10,757 nucleotides of DNA, taken from positions 1 to 10,757 of the forward strand of contig CAZGVW010000150.1 in the NCBI GenBank assembly GCA_964529265.1, in the 5' to 3' direction. The notes under the pieces are model-generated. The model had not been told where the DNA came from, made no database searches, and saw only the letters and a program-made list of their open reading frames with translations. Made by a program: the position numbers and the translations under genes. Origin of the DNA: CAZGVW01 sp964529265. Its GTDB lineage: Bacteria > Planctomycetota > Phycisphaerae > Phycisphaerales > UBA1924. Positions 1-5,252 of this stretch are shown one piece after another; the stretch's first letter is position 1; each line of letters begins with the position of its first letter.

Positions 1-1
1 G

Positions 2-154
2 CTCCCGGCCTTCGCGGAGGAGTCATTCATGCGCGCCAAACTCTCGCGGCTGTGGCCGGTGCGACTGGTCCGCACGCTCGGGATGCTCGAGCGCGACATG
101 CGCGAGCACGAGGTGGAGACGCTGGAGCGGGCGGTGAGGGACATGCAGGGGTGA
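2..154 (+). CDS. C-terminal fragment of an unrecognised protein
   Basis: An open frame enters from the left edge and ends at TGA 152-154, giving about 50 residues. It starts LPAFAEESFMRAK and ends with a charged, probably helical tail (MLERDMREHEVETLERAV). I do not recognise the family. An internal ATG at 29 has a GGAGG seven to nine bases upstream, so a separate 41-residue small protein starting there is possible. The frame is open upstream of that ATG, however, so the end of a longer gene is more likely. No terminator follows directly. The next 300 bases are palindromic intergenic DNA. Confidence 0.5.
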   Translation, partial: LPAFAEESFMRAKLSRLWPVRLVRTLGMLERDMREHEVETLERAVRDMQG

Positions 155-241
155 GGCGCGCGGTGCGCGGCGTGGCATCGTAAGTGTTGGCGTCGGGCCG
201 TCACGGCGTTAGGCGCCGAGAGCGGCATCTTCGTGTTCGTG

Positions 242-256
242 CGCCCCTCCGGGGCG
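242..256. repeat. CCCCTCCGGGG hairpin, copy 1
   Basis: Perfect inverted repeat CGCCCC (242-247), loop TCC, GGGGCG (251-256). It is one of five intergenic hairpins in this window built on the same CCCCTCCGGGG core; the others are near 333, 986, 1046 and 1143. Confidence 0.7.
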
Positions 257-325
257 GTTGCTGCGGGCGGCGAGCGCCAGGGGCTTGCTCGCTTCGCTCG
301 CTGCGCGCCCTGGGCAACAGGCGCG

Positions 326-340
326 CGCCCCTCCGGGGCG
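326..340. repeat. CCCCTCCGGGG hairpin, copy 2
   Basis: Perfect inverted repeat CGCCCC (326-331), loop TCC, GGGGCG (335-340). It is identical in core and arms to the copy at 242-256, 84 bases upstream. Confidence 0.7.
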
Positions 341-469
341 AGACTCGGCGAGACTCACGGGTGGCTTCGGCGTCAGGCGTGGATGCCTGGAGCGCCGCTG
401 AGGCGATCGCATAGCCACCCAGAGCGGTGGCCATGCCACCCAGGAGCGCGGGCCAAAGCGCAGTTGAGT

Positions 470-883
470 TCAGACGACGTTGATGGCGACGTCGATGTTG
501 CCGCGGGTGGCGCGGGAGTAGGGGCAGATCTGGTGTGCGGCGTCAACGAGGGCGCGGGCGGTGGTGGGATCGAGGCCGGGGAGGTGGATGTTGAGGCGAG
601 CGCCGATGCCGTAGGCGCCGTCGGTCGTGCCGAGATCGACTTCGGCGTCGATGGCGGTGTCGGGGGGGAGCGGTGTTTTCATCTTGCCCGCGGCGACTTT
701 CATGGCGCCGATGAAGCAGGCCGACCAGCCGATGGCGAAGAGCTGCTCCGGGTTGGTTCCTTCGCCGGGGCCGCCGGGAGAGGAGAGTTTCACGTCGAGG
801 CGGCCATCGGAGGTGCGGCCGGCGCCGTCGCGTCCGCCGGTGGTGTGGGCTTTTGCGGTGTAGAGGACTTTGTCGAAGGGCAT
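470..883 (-). CDS. ohr: Organic hydroperoxide reductase, Ohr/OsmC family
   Basis: Ohr proteins are cytoplasmic thiol peroxidases that reduce organic hydroperoxides, usually recycled by lipoylated partners. The 137-residue product is normal family length. Key residues are visible: the peroxidatic Cys56 in GWSACFIGAMK, the resolving Cys120 in HQICPYSRATRGN, Arg18 in GGRDGAGR and Glu47 in TNPEQLFAIG, matching the Arg/Glu pair that positions the reactive Cys. The PYSxATRGNxDV ending is typical of Ohr rather than of OsmC proper. The start is the ATG at 883-881, preceded by AAAGGAG (893-899 on the plus strand) nine bases away. The frame is open far upstream, but that extension is low-complexity translation of repeat DNA. 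No OhrR-type regulator is next to it, and it appears to be a single-gene unit. Confidence 0.95.
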   Translation of the reverse strand: MPFDKVLYTAKAHTTGGRDGAGRTSDGRLDVKLSSPGGPGEGTNPEQLFAIGWSACFIGAMKVAAGKMKTPLPPDTAIDAEVDLGTTDGAYGIGARLNIHLPGLDPTTARALVDAAHQICPYSRATRGNIDVAINVV

Positions 884-947
884 TGTGCGAATCTCCTTTG
901 TGCTGGGGCAGCAAGGGTACCGCACGGGCGGACGGGTGGGACGGTTT

Positions 948-967
948 CCAAGGGCTGAAGCCCCTGG
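948..967. repeat. TGAA-centred palindrome, copy 1
   Basis: CCAAGGGCT-GA-AGCCCCTGG. Eight of nine arm positions pair; the exception is A951 opposite C964. It shares its TGAA centre and overall size, but not its arm sequence, with the palindromes at 2214-2231 and 2246-2263. Confidence 0.6.
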
Positions 968-979
968 CAACGGTCGGGG

Positions 980-992
980 GCCCCTCCGGGGC
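980..992. repeat. CCCCTCCGGGG hairpin, copy 3
   Basis: GCCCC (980-984), loop TCC, GGGGC (988-992), followed by GCTCGCTCGG-type sequence like that seen between copies 1 and 2. Confidence 0.65.
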
Positions 993-1037
993 TCGCTCGG
1001 CGGCAGGTGGTGCGGCTGACGCAGAGAGAGGCTTCCT

Positions 1038-1054
1038 CCACCCCTCCGGGGTGG
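1038..1054. repeat. CCCCTCCGGGG hairpin, copy 4
   Basis: CCACCCC (1038-1044), loop TCC, GGGGTGG (1048-1054). The seven-base arms pair perfectly. They differ from the other copies outside the core, and the differences are compensated on both arms. Confidence 0.7.
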
Positions 1055-1092
1055 TCGGGTTGTTGCGGACATGCTTCTACGAGTTGCGCTGT

Positions 1093-1152
1093 CAAGGCTG
1101 CGCCTTGGGGCGCTCCACTCGTGGCTACATTCCGCGGCCCCTCTCGGGGCCG
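1093..1152. repeat. Double hairpin with CCCCTCTCGGGG copy 5
   Basis: Two stems lie close together: CAAGGC-TGC-GCCTTG at 1093-1107, then CGGCCCC (1135-1141), loop TCTC, GGGGCCG (1146-1152). The spacer between them includes ACTCGTGGCTACATTCCGC. The second stem is a one-base-longer-loop variant of the CCCCTCCGGGG family. Confidence 0.6.
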
Positions 1153-1263
1153 GGAGGCGGGGAGATGGGGCAGAGCGACTTGCCGTTGCCGGCGCCTCGG
1201 GCTCGCCGCTGCGCGGGCTCGCCGAGGCGCGGCGACAGGGGGGTGGACGGACGCCTGCGCCGC

Positions 1264-1947
1264 TCAGCGGCGACGGCGGGGCGCGACGACAGCGGCGAGT
1301 GCGATCGCGACCGCGGCGCCGGGCGCGGGAAGGTGTCGGAGCGTGACGTAGTCCCATTCGGACGTGCTCGCGAAACTGCCGTGCCCGTCGCCGAAGTTCA
1401 TCGCGAAGGTGCCGCCCGCGGCGGTGACCCAGTCGATGGAAATGCGCTCGACGCCATCGACGAAGAGCGTCGAGTTGTTCCCCTGCGCAACGACCTGGTA
1501 GGTGTGGAACGCGGTCACGGTGTCCATCAGGTACGTATCGGTGAGGAAGCCGGCCTGGAGTGTGACGCGGTCCTGAAAGATCTCGAGGCGGTTGAAGTTC
1601 AGGTTGTCATGCAGCCAGAGCTGGACGCGCGAGTTCGGCGACTCACCCGCCGTGGTGACGCGGAGGCGCGATTCGACCATCCAGCCCTGAGCATTGTCCA
1701 CCTGATCATTCCAGAGGGCGTCGGGCGCCCGGAACTGGCGGAACATGGGTGAATCGATGGTCAGGACGCCGCCGGCGACAGCGTGCGCGCCGCCGGAGGC
1801 CTGGAGAATCCAGCCTTCGGCGACGGGGTCGGTGGACATATCGAGGGTGTAGTCGAAGATCCCGGCGTTCGCGGTGGCGGCGAGGAGCAGAGCCGCGGCC
1901 GGGGCCGCGCAGACGGACAGCGAACGAATGCTGGCGACGAAATGCAT
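1264..1947 (-). CDS. Secreted jelly-roll-like protein with PEP-CTERM-like sorting tail
   Basis: The product has 227 residues. Residues 1-28 form a Sec signal peptide with hydrophobic core APAAALLLAATANA and probable cleavage after ANA28. Residues 30-203 alternate short hydrophobic strands and polar turns. They include WMVESRLRV, VQLWLHDN, NRLEIFQDRVTLQAG and STLFVDGVERI, a pattern like concanavalin A/LamG-type jelly-roll domains. This assignment is by pattern only, with no catalytic residues identified. The C-terminus is LPAPG, a hydrophobic stretch AAVAIALAAVVA, then RRRR: the three-part layout of PEP-CTERM/exosortase-type sorting signals in a PAPG variant. It probably ends up processed and surface-attached. 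The start is the ATG at 1947-1945 with GGAGG (CCTCC at 1954-1958) six bases away. It appears to be a single gene flanked by repeat-rich spacers. The exact binding target is unknown. Confidence 0.85.
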   Translation of the reverse strand: MHFVASIRSLSVCAAPAAALLLAATANAGIFDYTLDMSTDPVAEGWILQASGGAHAVAGGVLTIDSPMFRQFRAPDALWNDQVDNAQGWMVESRLRVTTAGESPNSRVQLWLHDNLNFNRLEIFQDRVTLQAGFLTDTYLMDTVTAFHTYQVVAQGNNSTLFVDGVERISIDWVTAAGGTFAMNFGDGHGSFASTSEWDYVTLRHLPAPGAAVAIALAAVVAPRRRR

Positions 1948-2213
1948 GGATTCCCTCCGGGGCCGATGGGCCCCAAACGAACGACGTGTTCCCCAGGCGG
2001 CCGCGGACGTGACGGACCGCTGCGAGTCGGCGAGCCTGCGGCGGCGGCGGTGAAGCCGCGGTCCGGGCGCGCCCCCTTCTCGAGGGTTGAGGATAGTCGG
2101 TGTGCGTGGAGATGGAGGACGAATCGCGGGGTTTCGTGAGAATCGCGGGACGGCCGCGGGGGGAGGGAAAATGTGCGGACGTGGGGGAGGAGTTTGTGGA
2201 CCTGGAAGCCGGA

Positions 2214-2231
2214 CCACGGCTGAAGCCGTGG
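2214..2231. repeat. TGAA-centred palindrome, copy 2
   Basis: CCACGGCT-GA-AGCCGTGG, 8-bp arms with perfect pairing. It lies 14 bases from the next palindrome, which has the same centre and different arms. Confidence 0.75.
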
Positions 2232-2245
2232 CCTCCAAGCGAGCA

Positions 2246-2263
2246 AGGCCGTTGAAACGGCCT
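2246..2263. repeat. TGAA-centred palindrome, copy 3
   Basis: AGGCCGTT-GA-AACGGCCT, 8-bp arms with perfect pairing. The arm sequence is unrelated to copy 2 at most positions, yet the two arms still match each other exactly, so the fold is conserved rather than the sequence. Confidence 0.75.
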
Positions 2264-2349
2264 GAAGACGTGGCGTTGGACTCCAGTTCACGGCGTTGGA
2301 TGCCACCCTCGATCGATCGCGCTCCCCCTGTTCCGCCTGTTCCCCTCTG

Positions 2350-2390
2350 CTATTTCCTATTGTCTATTCCCATTGCCTATCGCCTCATCC
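2350..2390. repeat. Degenerate CTATTNC heptad repeat overlapping a gene end
   Basis: Consecutive units read CTATTTC, CTATTGT, CTATTCC, CATTGC (six bases), CTATCGC and CTCATCC. The TAG stop of the minus-strand phosphatase-cytochrome gene (2357-2359) lies inside it, and its last residues (AIGNGNRQ) are encoded by repeat units. The low GC of this stretch contrasts with the surroundings. Confidence 0.6.
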
Positions 2391-3382
2391 CGATTCCGAT
2401 GCACCGCGTGGCAGTCGCTGCACGCCGTCTTCAGATTCTGCCACAGGTCCGACGCCTGCTTGTGCTCGGCCGCGACCAGCGCCTCCTCCAGCGCCAGCGC
2501 CATCTCGTGCGACCGCTTGATTTCCGCCTGAAACGCTGCATCGTGCTTCAGCGTGTCGGGGTCGGTCACGAGGTCGCGGAAGCGATCGGCCAGCATGCCC
2601 GCCTCAGCGGCGGGAACGAGGTCCGGGTGATCGTCGGGAGCGCGCCAGCCCGCCAGACGCGTCTCGCCCAGGCGCTCGAAGGTGCGCTCGATCTCCGCCA
2701 TGGCGTAGACCATGCCCGTCACCACCGCGCGCTCCGTGAGCGTGGCCGTCGCGGCTTCGATCTCATCCATCGGCGCGGGCGACGCCGTGCGCACCGCGCG
2801 GTACAGGCCCGGGTACGAATCCGATGTGCCTGAGCGCCGCATGAGCGCCTCGCCCTCGTCCGACGTGATCTCGCCCAGGCACACGAGGGCCGTCGCCGCC
2901 GCGGCGGGCCCGCGGTGCTTGCCGTGGTGGCAGTGCAGATAGAGCGGCCCCTCGGCGCCGCTGATCGCGCTCGCGATGCGGATCTCCTGCTCGCGCGAAA
3001 GGCCGGAATACGCGATCGGGACGTGGATGTAGTTCATCCCGTGAGCGCGGGCGGATTCGAGATTCGGCGAGGCGCCATCCACGCTGATCACCGTCCGGAT
3101 GCCCATGGCCTGCAGCACCGCGAAGCCCGCATCGCCCTCCGGCGCCGAACCGCTCCACACGCCCGGTGAAAACTCGTAGACGTTCTCCGTGGGGCCGTGC
3201 GCAGCGCTCTGCGGCTTCGCGGTCGCAGCCGCGGTCTGCGCGGATGGCGTTCCGCCGCTTGAGCACGATGCCACTGCTGCGATGGCCGCAACAAGCGCCA
3301 GGGAGCAACTCAGTCGCACGCTCCAAGACTCATGCTCTCTTCCTCTGCGTTCTCTGTGCCCTCCGTGCCTCTGTGGTGACAT
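2357..3382 (-). CDS. Lipoprotein: tyrosine-phosphatase-like domain fused to a cytochrome c'-like domain
   Basis: The product has 341 residues from the ATG at 3382-3380. Residues 23-40 form a lipoprotein signal with lipobox VASC40, followed by a low-complexity Ser/Thr/Ala linker to about 65. Residues 68-205 form a dual-specificity/tyrosine phosphatase-like domain with the P-loop HCHHGKHRG, in which Cys151 and Arg157 fit HCX5R. Residues 215-335 are helical and end in CSDCH (321-325), a single heme c site near the C-terminus followed by AVHR, as in class II cytochromes c'. Heme c attachment and the lipobox both place it outside the cytoplasmic membrane. It is last in a probable operon, 14 bases after the FMN reductase stop, and a GAGGGGAAGAG purine stretch overlapping that stop could serve as its ribosome-binding site. 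The first 20 residues are encoded by an intergenic-type repeat. A GTG at 3319 giving a more ordinary signal peptide is the alternative start, but it has a poorly spaced GGAG. Substrate and redox partner are unknown. Confidence 0.85.
   Translation of the reverse strand: MSPQRHGGHRERRGREHESWSVRLSCSLALVAAIAAVASCSSGGTPSAQTAAATAKPQSAAHGPTENVYEFSPGVWSGSAPEGDAGFAVLQAMGIRTVISVDGASPNLESARAHGMNYIHVPIAYSGLSREQEIRIASAISGAEGPLYLHCHHGKHRGPAAAATALVCLGEITSDEGEALMRRSGTSDSYPGLYRAVRTASPAPMDEIEAATATLTERAVVTGMVYAMAEIERTFERLGETRLAGWRAPDDHPDLVPAAEAGMLADRFRDLVTDPDTLKHDAAFQAEIKRSHEMALALEEALVAAEHKQASDLWQNLKTACSDCHAVHRNRDEAIGNGNRQ
3343..3377. repeat. CTCTGTGCC-type nonamer repeat inside a gene start
   Basis: Four near-identical units: CTCTGCGTT, CTCTGTGCC, CTCCGTGC (eight bases) and CTCTGTGGT. 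From memory, this CTCTGTGCC...CTCTGTGGTG phrase resembles low-complexity repeats seen between genes in unrelated bacteria. Here it directly follows the ATG of the phosphatase-cytochrome gene on the minus strand and would encode PQRHGGHRERRG. Confidence 0.55.
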
Positions 3383-3396
3383 CCGGCTCTTCCCCC

Positions 3397-3972
3397 TCAG
3401 GCCTGAAGCCTCGCCGCGACCTCGACCACGCGCCGGCCGATCCCCAGCACCGTCTCGCGCTGTTTTTCATCGCGCAGGCGGCCGGAGTCGTCGAAGGCGT
3501 CCGTCGCGCGCCCGACCGCGAGTTGCTGCGGAATCACGAGCGTGTTGATGTTCCCCAGAATCGCCCGCACGTGCACCAGCCCGCGCAGGCCGCCCAGCGC
3601 GCCGGTGGACGCCGACATCAGCCCCGCCACCTTGCCCGTGAACGCCGCGAGTGAGGGCTCCCCCGGCTCCGGGCGCGAGGCCCAGTCGATCGCGTTCTTC
3701 AGGACGCCGCTGATCGAGGAGTTGTACTCCGGCGCCGAGATCAGAAACCCGTCGCACGCCTTCATCTTCTCCTTGAAGCGTTTCGCGTGCGTGGGGATCC
3801 CGTCGCGCTCCTCGAGGTCGCCGTCGTAGAGCGGCATGGGCATGTCGCGGAAGTCCAGGACCTCCACCTCCGCCCCCGCCTGCTTCGCGCCCTCCGCGGC
3901 GATGCGGATCAGCATCTTGTTGAAGGACTTTGTGCGCGTGCTGCCTGCGAATGCAAGGATCTTCACCGTCAT
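3397..3972 (-). CDS. NADPH-dependent FMN reductase family flavoprotein
   Basis: This 191-residue protein has a flavodoxin-like fold and should use NAD(P)H and FMN to reduce quinones, chromate, azo dyes or similar acceptors in the cytoplasm. Visible motifs are the phosphate-binding loop AGSTRTKSFNKML (9-21), the family signature SAPEYNSSISGVLKNAIDW (79-97), and the flavin-side loop SASTGALGGLRG (120-131). Length is normal for the family. The start is the ATG at 3972-3970 with GGAGG (CCTCC at 3980-3984) seven bases away. An upstream in-frame ATG at 4005 has no such site. It lies 100 bases after the membrane protein gene and 14 before the phosphatase-cytochrome gene on the same strand, so co-transcription is likely. 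The specific acceptor cannot be told from sequence. Confidence 0.93.
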   Translation of the reverse strand: MTVKILAFAGSTRTKSFNKMLIRIAAEGAKQAGAEVEVLDFRDMPMPLYDGDLEERDGIPTHAKRFKEKMKACDGFLISAPEYNSSISGVLKNAIDWASRPEPGEPSLAAFTGKVAGLMSASTGALGGLRGLVHVRAILGNINTLVIPQQLAVGRATDAFDDSGRLRDEKQRETVLGIGRRVVEVAARLQA

Positions 3973-4038
3973 CGTCCGGCCTCCGCGCGCCGCCTCGGGG
4001 CGCATGGCCGGTGAGTGTAGTCGCTCGGCCCGAGTGGG

Positions 4039-4055
4039 GGCCCGGGAGACGGGCC
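4039..4055. other. Hairpin between two operon genes
   Basis: GGCCCG (4039-4044), loop GGAGA, CGGGCC (4050-4055). It lies in the 100-base gap between the membrane protein stop and the FMN reductase start. There is no T-tract on either side, so it may be an attenuating or mRNA-stabilising stem rather than a true terminator. Confidence 0.4.
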
Positions 4056-4072
4056 AATCTCGCCCGCGCGGG

Positions 4073-5179
4073 TCACGCCTGTTTCAGCAGGTCGGCGATG
4101 AGGGGCTCCGCCTCCGCCTTGAGGCCGTTCAGTTCGAGCCACTTGCGCAGCGCCTTGGCGGAAGGCGATTTCTCGGCCACGATCCGCGCCAGGATGTCGC
4201 GCGCCTGCCTCGATTTCGCCGCCGCGGCAAGGTCGGCGATGATCGCGGTGCGCTGGTCCGCGTCCGAACTCTTGCCTTCGGCCAAGCGCGGATCCTGCTC
4301 GATGAGGCAGAGCGCCCGCGCCATCTCGTACAGCCCGTAGTCGCCGCCGTTGGTCCTGTCGCGCACTTGAATCGCCGTCGTGAGCGCCTGAACGGCGCCG
4401 GCGAGGTCCGGCCGCGCCTGGTCGCGCAGGGCATAGCCCAGTTGGCCGTAGTTGCGGTGGAAGTTTCGCGCGACGTCCGATTCGATGAGCGCCTGGAAGA
4501 TCGGCACGGTGCGCTCGATCGTCGATTTCAGCCGCTCGTCGCGGAAGCCGCGGCCGCGCGCATCGCGCGCCCGGTAGAACGCCTCCGACTTCACGTCGTC
4601 CGGCGCCTCGCGCAGCAGCGCCTTCATCTCGGCGAGCCGCGCCGGATCCGGCTCGCTGCTCGGATCCAGTTGCCGCGCGATGAGCGCGAGCAGCCGCTCG
4701 TGCTTCTCCTGCCGCTCCTGCGTCTTCTCCTGCTTGCGCTCGACCTGGTCGATCTTGCGCTCGAGCACCTGCGACAGCACCGCGCTGATGATCGGCCGAC
4801 CCCCGAACCCCCCCACCACGGCCAGCGCCACCACCTTGACGAACTTCCACAGGCTCTCCGCGTCCACGTCCTCGGCGACGTCAAAGCTGCCCGGCATGAG
4901 CAGGAACACGGCGTAGCCGCCCGCCAGTCCATACAGCATGTCGGCCACGACGCCGAGGCGCACATCCGCGTCTTCATTCAGACTGGGGACGGTGAGCACG
5001 CCGGTGAACATCGCGTAGAGCAGCCCGCCGAGCATCCCCGGGACGCCGATGAGCATGAATGAGTGCCCGAAGAGCGCCTTGTAGGGAAACGGGAGAAGAC
5101 ACGCCGCGACGAAGCCGGCGCTGACCAGCAGCAGAAGCGCTGTGCTGAACACCCACGATCTGACGCCGCGCCTGCCCAT
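4073..5179 (-). CDS. Unrecognised four-TM membrane protein with coiled coil and helical C-terminal domain
   Basis: I do not recognise the family. The 368 residues begin MGRRGVRSW. Predicted membrane helices lie at about 8-30, 40-64, 76-96 and 112-134, with Gly-rich helix faces (GVPGMLGGLL, LAGGYA, VVGGFGG). A strongly charged coiled coil follows at about 136-168 (ERKIDQVERKQEKTQERQEK), then a soluble all-helical region at 200-368. Residues 239-275 resemble a tetratricopeptide hairpin (YGQLGYAL...LAGAVQALTTAI). The positive N-terminus and the even helix number put the C-terminal domain in the cytoplasm, where it could act as an assembly scaffold. The start is the ATG at 5179-5177, with AAGGAGG (5184-5190) only four bases away, which is short. 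The longer open frame upstream overlaps the divergent PhzF gene and looks non-coding. It heads the probable three-gene operon. Function is unknown. Confidence 0.8.
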   Translation of the reverse strand: MGRRGVRSWVFSTALLLLVSAGFVAACLLPFPYKALFGHSFMLIGVPGMLGGLLYAMFTGVLTVPSLNEDADVRLGVVADMLYGLAGGYAVFLLMPGSFDVAEDVDAESLWKFVKVVALAVVGGFGGRPIISAVLSQVLERKIDQVERKQEKTQERQEKHERLLALIARQLDPSSEPDPARLAEMKALLREAPDDVKSEAFYRARDARGRGFRDERLKSTIERTVPIFQALIESDVARNFHRNYGQLGYALRDQARPDLAGAVQALTTAIQVRDRTNGGDYGLYEMARALCLIEQDPRLAEGKSSDADQRTAIIADLAAAAKSRQARDILARIVAEKSPSAKALRKWLELNGLKAEAEPLIADLLKQA

Positions 5180-5240
5180 GCCGCCTCCTTCCGCCACCGC
5201 CGGAAGTGAGACGCCGCGCCCCTCCCCGCGCGCGGATTCG

Positions 5241-5246
5241 TACAAT
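5241..5246 (+). promoter_or_regulatory. Possible -10 element for a leaderless phzF transcript
   Basis: TACAAT lies seven bases upstream of the ATG at 5253, so transcription would begin at or next to the start codon. No Shine-Dalgarno stretch precedes that ATG, unlike the other genes here. No clear -35 is visible about 17 bases upstream. The divergent membrane protein gene starts at 5179, so this 73-base gap must hold both promoters. Confidence 0.4.
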
Positions 5247-5252
5247 TGGGAC

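Larger units (their letters stand above)
155..469. other. Intergenic stretch with GC-rich palindromes
   Basis: I see no convincing gene on either strand. The stretch holds two copies of a CGCCCC-TCC-GGGGCG hairpin (242-256 and 326-340). Between them are further inverted segments: an AGGGGC/GCCCTG pair around 280-313 and the self-complementary GCTCGCTTCGCTCGC. A 6-bp stem GCCACC/GGTGGC at 414-431 with a 6-base loop lies just past the 3' end of the minus-strand Ohr gene. It could slow transcription there, but it lacks a T-tract. Confidence 0.6.
884..1263. other. Intergenic stretch with tandem hairpins
   Basis: There is no supportable gene. The first 20 bases carry the Ohr ribosome-binding site. 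From 948 to 1152 the DNA is a string of hairpins: one TGAA-centred palindrome, three CCCCTCCGGGG-type hairpins, and CAAGGC-TGC-GCCTTG at 1093-1107. The phrase ACTCGTGGCTACATTCCGC (1118-1136) sits just before the last hairpin and looks like part of a longer repeat unit. From 1153 to 1263 I see only GC-rich sequence downstream of the next minus-strand gene. Confidence 0.6.
1948..2356. other. Intergenic stretch with palindromes and heptad repeat
   Basis: There is no gene I can support. It contains the ribosome-binding site of the downstream minus-strand gene (1954-1958). It also contains an 8-bp inverted repeat CGGACCGC (2013-2020) / GCGGTCCG (2058-2065) around a GCGGC-rich spacer, and two perfect TGAA-centred palindromes at 2214-2263. 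The start of a degenerate CTATTNC heptad repeat begins at 2350. The promoter for the gene at 1264-1947 must lie here, but I see no clear -35/-10 pair. Confidence 0.6.

Noticed and set aside
242..340. Possible CRISPR-like spacing of two identical 15-base repeats
   Set aside because: There are only two copies, they are very short and palindromic, and the other copies are irregularly spaced. These are dispersed hairpins, not an array.
233..958. Plus-strand open frame of 241 residues over the Ohr gene
   Set aside because: It lies antisense to a clearly recognisable Ohr protein, has Gly/Ala/Val-rich low-complexity translation, and is a by-product of high GC.
884..1357. N-terminal extension of the Ohr frame to 295 residues
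   Set aside because: The added sequence translates hairpin repeats. The internal ATG at 883 has a good ribosome-binding site and matches the family start.
853..1752. Plus-strand open frame of 299 residues
   Set aside because: It crosses the repeat-rich spacer and lies antisense to the signal-peptide and PEP-CTERM-like protein. No family features.
3836..5062. Plus-strand open frame of 408 residues
   Set aside because: It is antisense to the FMN reductase and membrane protein genes. The translation is Arg/Leu/His-rich without domains.
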